Source: Dysidea avara (lineage: Eukaryota; Porifera; Demospongiae; Dictyoceratida; Dysideidae). From it: a stretch of 64,000 bases of DNA. Below, piece after piece: positions 51,604 to 61,801 of this stretch. Under the pieces are notes generated by a model. That model was not told where the DNA came from. It did not search any database and saw only the letters and a list, made by a program, of their open reading frames with translations. A program made the position numbers and the translations under genes. Position 1 is the first letter of the stretch; every line of letters starts with the position of its first letter. The DNA lies in NCBI RefSeq assembly GCF_963678975.1, contig NC_089276.1, positions 27,051,555 through 27,115,554 on the forward strand. The letters are read 5' to 3'.

Positions 51604-54561
51604 GGGCTGGGGGAAGCAAAATATTTTTGGTCAGGCACACTATCTAGGGGAGCACACTGAAAGGAGTAACCGTACAGTGTGCAAAGCACACTCAGCGAAA
51701 TGCTTCGCATTTCGCCTTCTAGGGGGGTCTGGGGGCATGCCCCCCCAGAAAAATTTTGAAAATATAACCTTCTGAGTTTAAATTTGGTGACAATTTTGAC
51801 TGGAAATTGGTATACAGATAAAAGAAGTTTTGTTTGTCTTAAGCATGTGGTATTTGATTTATGTAATACTAGTACAGCAAAGAGTAGCTATGGGCTGTAT
51901 AATATACTCAAAACCCATATGCATAGGTTAATATTAACAAACTCTCAGTATTGCTGTACACTTTATGAAAATACAAACATGCACATCCTGCATGTTAAGA
52001 CATATACATGTACAACAATAATATAATTTAAATGTTTCTTTTATGTAGGTAGTCATACTGGACACTGACGCAAATACAATAGTTACATGCACATAGCCAT
52101 CAAATGTTTTCCAGTTCAAAGTTGCCAAACACTTTCCTTCTTTCTTCATTGGCAGTTGAAAACTCAGTTAGTATTGATTTAACATCTACGGTATCAGTTA
52201 GAGATTTATGTATATGTACTACCATCATGTTGTTCAAACGTAATTGTGTCATTGAAGACCTCAAATAGGTTTTAACATGGCGGAGTGCTGATGCGCTTCT
52301 CTCTGAAACAGCATTGGTGGCTGGCATCAAAGCAATCAGCTTTACAAGCAAAGACACTTGTGATAACAGAGATAGCTGTGCTGGAGGCAAAGATTGAAAA
52401 CATTTATGAATGTCACAGAATTGTAGGTGACGGCCACTAACTACAATTTTCATTTGTCCAAGTAGCTCAAGTTGAGTTTCAAGTTCAGATTTACTAAAAT
52501 CTGATGCGTAAAAAGACACCACTTCATTGAGCTCCTGCAAATGGTCTTTCTTAGTTGCAGCCTTAATAATAAGCTGCTCTAATGTTGAGTATGTTTTATA
52601 ATCCTTTTGCTGAAAACGATTTTCAATTGTAGCAATGATTGAATCAACACTTTGAAAGTATATTTGCTTATAATGCTGTTTGACATCAGGAGGGTGATAA
52701 GGTTCAGCAGTGCCATCTTCATAACGTCTAGGACGTTTGCGAGCACAAGGTAAGGTTGGATCTTTGACTTCCAATGAGTTTTGGATAGTTTTAGCAAGTT
52801 CCCAAAACAAATCAAAATCGTCATCTGTTCGAATTTTCTTGAAAACTTCTATGCATAGTTTGGCCACACTATAAGCCTCTCCTGCTGACATGGCTGTAGC
52901 TTGCAAAGTTTTGCTTAAATTGTCGGTGTGCTTTAGAATCCGCTCACCTAACAAAAGACCAAACAAAAAATCAAAATCCTTCATTTTTGATCAAACTCCA
53001 TTTATTCTAGCCTTTATTTCTGATTGTGAGCAAACTTTTAATGCTTCATCCCATGTTGCTTCTAAAGCAGAATAGTTGACGCGTATCCTCTCAAGGGATA
53101 AAGCACGCACAGTTCAACGGGTTGGACAAAGGTTTCGTATGCCCGGGGCTTGTGGTGTGAGTTCTTGATGAAACTTGTGAAAAATGGCATCTCTCCTAGG
53201 TGAATATTTGAAAAGCTTGCATATTTCAGGCACTAAATCGAGAGCATCACACATGCATTTAATACTTTTCAAAGTGTCGGACACAGCAAGATTTAAACTA
53301 TGGCCATAGCAATGCAAATAAAGTGCTCGTGGCTCAAGTTTTTGAATGTCAGATGCCACTCGCTTCATGTTGGAAGCCCCATCATAACACTGGGCTCTAC
53401 ACATTGACATTGAAAGAGTCATGCGGCGCACAGTATCAGTGACAACATGAACAATGGTAACAGCAGTTATGTCATCAACATGATGGAGGCCTACAAAATC
53501 CTCATGTGCTTCGAACTTGTCATCAACCCATCTTATACACATAACAACCTGCTCTTTATTTGAAGAATCCGTGACTTCATCTGCCTCCACTGCAAAATAA
53601 CCTGCTGCCTTTATGTCTGCAGCAATTCTACGCAAGTGACTGTGAGCCAAAAGCTTAATCACCTCATCCCGTATGTGGTGATCTGGGTACTTGTTTGTTT
53701 TTTACGTTTCATTATTTCTAACATCCCTGGATCGTCATTTGCACGCAGCAGCATTAATTGGTAAAAGTTTGATTCCTTCTCACAGCCACCACCGCCATCT
53801 TCTGATGGAATCCAATTGCCTCTGAATGGTAGGCCTTGTCTGGCAAGAAAGATGACATTTTGAAGAACTTTTTGCAAGTAAGCTCTGTTGATTGCCCTTT
53901 GGTTGGTACCAGCAGCAGCATAATGCTCACCAATATCTTTGTATTTGTTCATGACTAAATCAGCTGCCCACTTGTGCATCTAAATTAAAAAGTAGAGAAA
54001 CGAATGTAGTGATGCTCAAACTAGTGCGGTATTAAACAAAGCAGTTTGTTACGATATAGCTATGAATAATAATAAAAACTTACGTGGGAGCGTTCGTGAA
54101 GAGGAAATCCTCCGTGTTTCTCTCCAGTGGCATCCTTCCAATACGTATAGCCGCGGGTGAGAAACGCATCCGATGTTTTGCTGGTCGATCAGTGAGCAAT
54201 TCCTGACTCTTTCTTGTTGCACTGCCTTAATACAAACAAAGCAAAACGCTTTATCTTCTGTCTCGTAGTACGTGATCCATGGCCACTTATCGAACCACGA
54301 AGATTGGAAGGAACGATAGGTCGGCTTTTTGTCCCCAAACTTCCTCTTCGGAAAAGCAAAAGTCTTCGGGTGATTGGGTTTATCACCCAACACTGGAAGA
54401 AACAAGTCTTCGTTATAATCAACTTCCACGGGCACCTGTTCAGAGCTGCCGCAGCCTTCCGCGTGCATGCCAAAAACGTAATTCGATTCGATTGTGGGTT
54501 TGCTCTTTCAAATAAAGTAATAATTACCACAAATGAAAAATACAAATTAAAAATATTCCTG
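51604..54561 (-). mobile_element. hAT transposon, 5' end missing
   Basis: The left (3') terminus CAGGGCTGGGGGAAGCAAAA is followed by the G-rich CTAGGGGGGTCTGGGGGCAT box and then the transposase pseudogene. The matching inverted terminus is not found on the right: the element stops at 54,561, where exon 1 of lyase copy 3 begins in mid-codon sequence. The right end was lost in the rearrangement that created this junction. Confidence 0.75.
52100..54468 (-). pseudogene. hAT transposase (TTF zinc finger, DUF4371, hAT dimerisation), decayed
   Basis: Read on the minus strand: a TTF-type zinc-finger region (SSWFDKWPWITYYETEDKAF, then CFVCIKA) at about 54,350-54,230; an intron of about 100 bp ending near 53,983; MHKWAADLVMNKYKD; a DUF4371-like catalytic region with AVEADEVTDSSNKEQ, QCYDGASNM and CYGHSLNLAVSD at about 53,600-53,270; and a C-terminal hAT dimerisation region with ATNAVSERSASALRHVKTYL near 52,290. 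Damage includes frameshifts near 54,190 and 53,700, a TGA where CPTRW is expected at about 53,115, and a TGA in INGV near 52,997. It resembles ZMYM1-like domesticated relatives, but this copy is a dead transposon gene. Confidence 0.88.
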
Positions 54562-56239
54562 ACATCCCATCACGTACAGGGACGTACAGAGTGCTACTGA
54601 AAAGATATATAACGGAGGAATCAACAAGACCAATTTACAAGTGAGCCCTAGGCTACACGTGCCATTAATCAGGGAAATATACGCACACACCCCCGACACA
54701 CCTTTTTAAAGCCACGCCGTTCTAATTCATTGTCAGTTGCTGCTAGACTATTTTTTCTCTGTGATTTGCAGGGGAGAATCGCCAGCCTGTCTACATTGAT
54801 GGAAGTTTCTACACTGATAAATAAAAGTTAACACGAGCACACCGCGGTACACTTAAATAAGATGTCATTCCCACTGTCTGCTGTAGTTGTTAACATTATT
54901 CTGTTATATCCAGTCCTTGTTTTCACTGAGCTCTAATCTAAACTTATAGCTACTGAAACCAAACGTGCTGACAAGTTTTGCAAGCCCAACTAAGTGTATA
55001 CTCAGCATGCCTACACCTAGCAAATTTTAAATATCACGTTACTCATTAGGTCCCTATTCGGTGATTATTAGTTGGCAGTTGCTATTCACACGGTCACGTG
55101 TGAATAGCATAGAGCTATTCGCACGGTCACGTGTGAATAGCATAGAGCTATTCGCACGGTCACGTGCAAATAGCACGGAGCTATTCACTTACGTGACCGT
55201 GCGAATAGCACAGATCCTCGCTCAGAGCTATTCGCACGGTTACTAAAAGAAGACAGATGCAGTTGGCATTTGTGTACACAAAGATCCTTTACATGGCATA
55301 CATCTTCGGGGTATGTACGTGCATGCGGGGAGTATAATGGATACGTCACCGAATTTGGTCGTGTGAGTCCAAGGATACACCATGCATCATAGTGCACACG
55401 CATTAATGTGTTTTCTCTGCTAGCTGTGGGTTGTGTAGTACTGTACTTACATATTATAGCCACCGTTGTAAAATATGCAAGCATGTCTCTGTTAGACCCA
55501 ACTGCATGGGTGGTAAAATGTACGCAGTCATGAAGTTCATAATCAGTTAGTCAGAGTTTATAAACTGATATGGTAAAATTAATAAGTAGAGATTTACAAA
55601 ATAGCACACATTGTAAAGTAGCAGATTAATTAGATCAAAATAATCCAATAGGAGTCATGCAGTCTGAGTCAAAAACATTGCCAAGTGCATCCTCGCATCC
55701 CTTTAGTTACAAAACCACATTTCTCCAACAGCATTCATTCTCTTGGACTGTTCCAAAGTGATACGAACGCAAGAGTGATGCTATCCTACAGTAAACAAAG
55801 TAATTTATCATTAGCATACAAGCATAGACTAGGCTTAATTTTACCTTAATTCCATCACATACATCACTTTCATTGTTTCTCCAGTAGAACAAGTAGCATC
55901 CCCTTGTTTAGTTATTGAACTGCGGCTAGGGGGTCTACAACTCCGAGGAATATGAATGGACAGAATTTGATTCTAAAATTGGAAAAATTTTCTGTAATAC
56001 CTGACAAGCAAGAGTCAGCACCAGGATTCACTGGGCATTAATTGTCAAATCACAATGTCAAGACAATTGAGCCTATAATGTGATAGCAAAAGCAACACAC
56101 ACCAGGGGTGAATCCATACAGACTTTTGGAAAGGGGGTCAAAATGGCATGCTACATTGTCTAGTTTGGTAAAGTGAGACCTCTGAAAAAAGGTCACAGCC
56201 TGCTGACAATACCAGCCCACACTACCATGCAACTATTAT

Positions 56240-57560
56240 TATCATTATTAATGGATGGATATACATACAGGGTTACAAAAATTAAGTTTAGGCACTAGGC
56301 CTTGTTCATATCCATATCCTATGTCATTCCAATAATTATCAAGACTTGCTTTGAAAGTACAGATTGTTGGCGCTGAAACAACTTCTGCTGGCAGGGAGTT
56401 CCATGTATTCAGGGGCGGATCCAGGGGAGGGCACAGGGGGCACGTGCCCCCCCCCTTAAAAAATGTATATAAGATCGAGATACTCTAATAGAGCAGTCAA
56501 TCACCAATCACTCTAATAAAGCAGTCATAGTGTTCATGGGGAAGTGTAGCTTACTTAGGAAGCTATAAATAAGATTTTATTTTACATAACATACGTGATA
56601 TAATATATTTGGTAAAGGATAACTAGCTATTATTGTTGTGACCTTTTTTATTTTTTTTTATTTTTTTTTTGCTCTTCAACTTTTTTCAGCAAGGTGCCCC
56701 CCCTCTTTCCAGACTCTGGATCCGCCCCTGGTATTTATCACTCTCTAGGTGAAAAAATTTGACCTTAAAAGTAGACGTGGTGGTTTTTTGAAAAGTTTCA
56801 AGTGGTGTCCTCTTGTGTGATGCACAGAGCTTAAAGTACCTTGACCAGTCGACATCATAATAACCGTGTAAAAGCTTGTAAACTTCAATTAGATCCCCTC
56901 GTTGTCATCGATAGTAAAGAGAATAGAGTCTGAGTTTTCTTAACCTTGACTCATAAGGTAGTTTGACTAGTTCATTCACAAGTTTAGTGGCCCGCCTTTG
57001 TACATTTTCTAGGGTGTCAATGTCCCGGGCTAGATATGGACACCAAAGCTGGACACAATATTCTAGCTGTGGCCTAACATAAGTTTTATACAGGAAGATA
57101 AACAATTCTTTAGAGAATTTTGTAAATGTTCTTTTAAGCATTCCCAGGATTCTGGTTGCAGCAGCTGCAGCTTTATCACAGTGCAAAGAAGGTTTAAGAA
57201 AAGATGTTACCCATACACCTAGATCTTTCTCAAAATCTATCTTTGTTAACTCTACAGTAGACCCCAAAGTTTCCATTGTATAATTTGCTCCTGTGCTTTT
57301 ACTATATGCATCACTTTGCACTTTTCTAAGTTAAGATTCAGTAACCAGATTCCATTCCATTCTTGCATGTTGATCAAGTCTCTGCATGGAGTTTTGTCAC
57401 ATCACATATGTTTTTAATTATTGAAAATATCTTTGTGTCATCTGCAAAAACACCAAATTCAGACTGGATAGCTTCGACAATATCATTTATATATAACACA
57501 AAAAGCAATGGACCCAGTACTGATCCTTGAGGAACTCCACTATAGTTACTCCAGTCCATT
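56240..57560 (-). mobile_element. LINE fragment with RT catalytic region, interrupted
   Basis: Minus strand: [20 protein letters not shown] and FADDTKIF (catalytic FADD box) at about 57,540-57,430, then KIDFEKDLGVWVTSFLKPSL, YKTYVRPQLEYCVQLWCPYL and NVQRRATKLV at 57,250-56,970, and NTWNSLPAEVV at about 56,410-56,380 after the MITE. CR1/L2-like. A frameshift near 57,370 and the MITE inactivate it. Confidence 0.85.
56410..56730. mobile_element. MITE (321 bp) with CAGGGGCGGATCCAG ends
   Basis: Ends CAGGGGCGGATCCAG and CTGGATCCGCCCCTG, with GTATT directly on both sides (56,405-56,409, 56,731-56,735). Removing it restores INTWNSLP in the host LINE, which supports the 5-bp duplication. It contains two CTCTAATAGAG/CTCTAATAAAG motifs. 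Confidence 0.85.
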
Positions 57561-58674
57561 GAGACACACTTCCATTGGCATTGAGTACTATGTATTTATC
57601 ACTGCCATAAAAATCCTTAAGCTCGCTACACACTGTTCTAATACTATGACAGCTTCATTAGAGTGACTGCTCTATTAGAGTATCACGATGTTGGTATACT
57701 ACCTTGGCCTCCTCCCTGTATTCCACACGGCCGTTCCGGCACCCTTACCCTTAAATGCAGTCCGAACATTTTCCTCCGTGTGCGCAAACAAAATCTATAC
57801 CTCAAATCTTCATTGTATACCTTCGATGGTGTACGTTTTGCTACTGAATCTATTGCCGGATCTTGATTGATGTTGATCGTTTAATTGGACGAATTCCGTT
57901 CTTTCAAAGCTCTTTAAGATCATCGTAACTCTCGAATTCGCCTCCTATACAAAACATCGGGCATGTGACGAAAGAACACAGAGAAAGGTCCAGAAAGAAA
58001 AATCCCGCTCAAAGCCACGTGTAGTTTTCGGAGATGAATGAACCGTGTACTATCCGTAAAATAATAACATCACGTGACTGCCGTGCGAATAGCACGAAGC
58101 TATTAGTACGTGACCGTGCGAATAGCCACTCCGTTATTGGTTTCTCATCCAGCCTTTCTAATTATTATGATGCGGGCGGGAGGGTATTACCATTATGCCA
58201 TTATTTTATAATATTAACACTCTGATGTACAGACCTTGTCCAAATTATCTTTCTTTCTTACTACAAACATTTCCTTCACCAGCTGATTCTACTTTTCGTG
58301 ATCGCCAACTGTTTTTCGACAGTCAGCTGAAAGCCTGCTTTGATGAAGTCGATAGAGCACGATTGCAATTGGCACTGCAGCAATTTGCTAAGGAAAACAA
58401 CAGTTCTCCTGGTGATATATAGCGCATTGTAGCGTTCATCAACAAAAATTATAACAGTTTGGTATCACGTGTTCTTCTGAGCATGCGCAGAGTAAATAAT
58501 GGCTTATCATGCGGTAGCTTAAGAAGGATGCGGGCGGTGGATGAGAAACTAACAATCACCAAATAGGGGCCTTAGCTATCGGTCATGTTGAGAAAGTGTT
58601 TTATTAATTCTATAGTATTCTGATCGGATGTCAGAGTTAGCTGGAATGAAGTTATTCTTCAAACAAGAGTATAC

Positions 58675-59534
58675 TCATTCAACTTACAAAAATGTGAATT
58701 TCTTAGAATCACTAACAAGAAGCACCCAATACTAGCTCAATACACACTGCAAAGTAAAACTATAAAAGAGGTAACACATGCTAAGTATCTAGGTGTAACT
58801 ATCGACAAAAACCTATCCTGGTCAGAGCACATTAAACAAATTACTAAAAAGGCCAATAACACCAAATGCTTCTTGCAACGTAACTTGAGCAAGTGCCCTC
58901 TCCAAGTCAAAAGTAACTGCTACAAAGCCCTGATTAAACCTATCTTAGAATATGCAGCCACAGTCTGGTCACCCCACACGCGAAGAGACATCGATGCTAT
59001 AGAAAATGTCCAAAGACGAGCAGCACGGTTTGCATTTAACAACTACTCTAGATATTCCAGTGTCACTGAAATGTTATCTAACCTTAATTGGCCTACCTTA
59101 GCCAGATGCAGGAATGAACAGAAGGCTACAATGTTATTTAAAATTATATCTCACCAAATCGACATTAATGCTGATGATTTCCTTTTTTCTAATCCTAACC
59201 TACATCACACCAGAGGCCATGATAAGAGATTTTTAACCCCAATGACTAGAATTGACTGTTATAAATTTTCTTTTTTCCCCTCTGCAATCAATATTTGGAA
59301 TTCCTTACCCCAACACGTGATTGATTTAACAGAGATTGACCAATTCAAGCACAGCCTAGCTGGACTAGTAACTGTTTAATAATTTATCAATGTGTATATA
59401 TGGTCTTGTGTACAGTAAATATTGTATAATTGTATAAGTTTGTTTTCCTTTTGTAATTGACAGTAGCAATTGTACCCTTTTTGTGCACCATACTCTTTTG
59501 AGGTCTGCACAACAATCAATAATAATAATAATAC
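58675..59534 (+). mobile_element. 5'-truncated CR1/L2-like LINE inside exon 2 of lyase copy 3
   Basis: Plus strand, open from about 58,678 to a TAA at about 59,378. It has HSTYKNVNFLESLTR-type out-of-frame start sequence, then KYLGVTIDKNLSWSEHIKQI, YKALIKPILEYAATVWSPHT, NVQRRAARFAFNNYSRYSSV and INIWNSLPQHVID. This is the C-terminal part of the RT protein. The 3' end is (AAT)n at 59,518-59,530. ATAC is present at both junctions (58,671-58,674 and 59,531-59,534), matching the intact GAGTATACTATGCC of copy 2. Confidence 0.9.
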
Positions 59535-61801
59535 TATGCCTACAGGAAGGTAAAGGGTTAAAGTTATTAAAAAGCATAAAATTAATTTTTATTTTCAACA
59601 GTTTTAAAGAACGAGGTGTGGTGAATGCATTGTTAAACCTTACTGAGGTTAGTACTTTAAAATGGTATCACTTGTATACTTAACAAGTTCAAAGTATGGT
59701 GTACTTTATTGCATCAGATTTTGCATAATGGTTTTCCTTTGATGTCATGTTCTTTTCCTTTGATGTCATGTTGTTGTGTATTGTGTATACATGATTAAAT
59801 GGCAACGACTTGTCATAATGGTTTTTTTTTTTTTTTTTTTTTTTGTAGTCACAGAAACGTTGTGGGGTTATTGCAGCTTCTGCTGGTAACCATGCTCAAG
59901 CACTAGCCTATCATGGCAAGAAGCTCGGTATTCCTGTGACAGTGGTAATGCCAATAGTATCTCCTATTACTAAACTACAGAGGTGTGAACAATTTGGTGC
60001 TGAAGTGATCATCCAAGGAGATGATGTCGTAGAGGTATTGTAATACTTTCTTGACTGCTTCTATATACCGTCTGTTTGTACAGTCAAAGGACCATGCAAT
60101 GAAGATAAGCAATGAGACAGGAAAGGTCTACATTCACGGGTAAGTCAAGTCATGTTGTGTATAGGAACTAATTATAAGCCTTACATATGGGGAATATATT
60201 GGTAGATATGATGATGCCAACGTCTTGGCTGGCCAAGGGACAATTGGCATAGAGGTGATTGACCAGATGAAAGATATTGGAGCGCCACTGGATGCCATTA
60301 TCGTACCTGTTGGCAGAGGTTGTCTTATTGCTGGAATATCTGTTGCCATGAAGCAATTATCTCCCGACACAGAAGTGATTGTGAGTTGAATGAAATTACG
60401 CCCACTAAATATCATGTCATGTAACTATAGTACTTCCTGTGTTGTGAGGCTTTTTATGTCACTTTTGGTATAGGAAAACAATACATTATTTCATTAGAAT
60501 TCTGGAAACTAATACACTACCCCTGTGTGTGAATGGCTTTACAGTATAGTAATGTTATGGTTAGGTTATATTTGATTGGGTAAATATGTCACTAATCAAC
60601 CCTCAAATAAGGTTTTCTATATCAATCTTTGTTTATGTACCAATCTACAGACTAATCTACAGACTAATCTACACACATTAAAGTGTTTTTATCTTTTCTG
60701 TGTTGCTTGTATAGGGTGTAGAATCAGACCATTGTGATGCATTTAAACAGTCATTTGACAAGAAAGAATTGGTCACAGTTGAAGCACAGTCAACGCTAGC
60801 AGATGGACTAGCTGTATCGAGGCTAGGTACTCGATCTTTTATGACAGCCTCTCATCATGTTGACAGAGTGGTGACAGTCAGGTAAATGTGTGGTTGTCAG
60901 TGAGCTCATGATATGGTGTGTGTTATGATATATAGTGAGAATGAGATTGCTGTTACCATTTTACGGATAATTGAAGTACTAAAGACTGTAGTGGAAGGAG
61001 CCGCAGCTACTGGTCTTGCTGCTTGTTTGTTTGGAAAACTGAACCATCTTAGGGGAAAGAAGTTAGTATAGTGTGTGTGTGTGTGTGTGTACAGATAGTA
61101 CTTATATTATTTTCCTTCTTACAGTGTGGCAGTGGTGTTAACAGGATCAAACATAGACACACCAGTTCTCAACAGATGTTTAGAACGAGGCCTGGTCAAT
61201 GATGGCAGATTAATGATGTTTCAAGTGCTCATTACTGATCGTCCTGGTGGCCTTAGTGAGCTACTAAAACTCTTAGTACAACACAATGCCAGGTATATAC
61301 AATAAGTCACTCATATTGTACTTATTGTATTTTAATACATACAGTGTCCGAGACATATTTCATGAGAGGCCATGGGTACAAGAAGATATGTATTCAGTAG
61401 AGGTAAAAAAAAATTTTTTTTGCGACTATAAATAGACACTGTTTCTACACATGGAATTGTCTTATTTTAGTGATAGTATTTTTGTTTTTCATATAATATA
61501 GGTGAGGTGTTCGGTGGACACTATTGGATGGAAACAAAGCTACCAATTGAAAGTTGCTCTTGAGAAGAAATATGGCAAGAGGATTTCTTGGGGAAAAGAC
61601 AAAGTACTAATGATCTCTGGCACAATCTAAAGAGTTTATTACATTGGAGATCGGCTGCCATGACTACCACAGCCTTATTGTGACAATTTATATTTTTAAA
61701 GCACTGAAGCTAATCTGCATAGCTATAATTTATGTAAATAAGATTTTTTTTGTATCGAGTCATTTTTATATAAAAAAATATCCTAGTAAAACACACAACT
61801 A

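Larger units (their letters stand above)
55049..58571. mobile_element. 3.52-kb PIF/Harbinger-type element in intron 1 of copy 3
   Basis: TTA flanks both ends (55,046-55,048, 58,572-58,574), and copy 2 shows the empty site CATTAGCTATCGG at 37,381. The ends are GGTCCCTATTCGGTGATT and the complement of GGCCCCTATTTGGTGATT. Near both ends are near-palindromic repeats of CTATTCGCACGGTCACGTG (four to five at 55,081-55,240, two at 58,078-58,130). No PIF transposase is visible; the interior holds a LINE and a MITE. Confidence 0.88.
54562..61630 (+). pseudogene. Third copy of the ammonia-lyase, disrupted
   Basis: Homology starts inside exon 1 at ACATCCCATCACG (54,562-54,640), so the start codon is missing. 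Exon 2 is split into 58,616-58,674 and 59,535-59,549 by a LINE. Exons 3-11 keep lengths and GT-AG sites: 59,602-59,647, 59,849-60,034, 60,084-60,139, 60,206-60,380, 60,715-60,881, 60,936-61,061, 61,125-61,292, 61,345-61,402 and 61,502-61,630. The phosphate-binding loop reads VGRGCLIAG instead of VGGGGLIAG (about 60,309-60,326). Other changes are unusual for the family (SHHVDRV, VDTIGWKQS). It cannot make a normal enzyme. Confidence 0.93.
54562..61801 (+). repeat. Segmental duplication, copy 3 (lyase only)
   Basis: Runs from mid exon 1 to the 3' flank at AAAACACACAACTA (61,801). It is closer to copy 2 than to copy 1: both have the doubled CTTTTCCTTTGATGTCATG in intron 3, the AGTAAA hexamer and residues SQKRCG, and both lack copy-1-specific insertions. 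Neither the BRM tail nor the downstream part is included. Confidence 0.9.
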
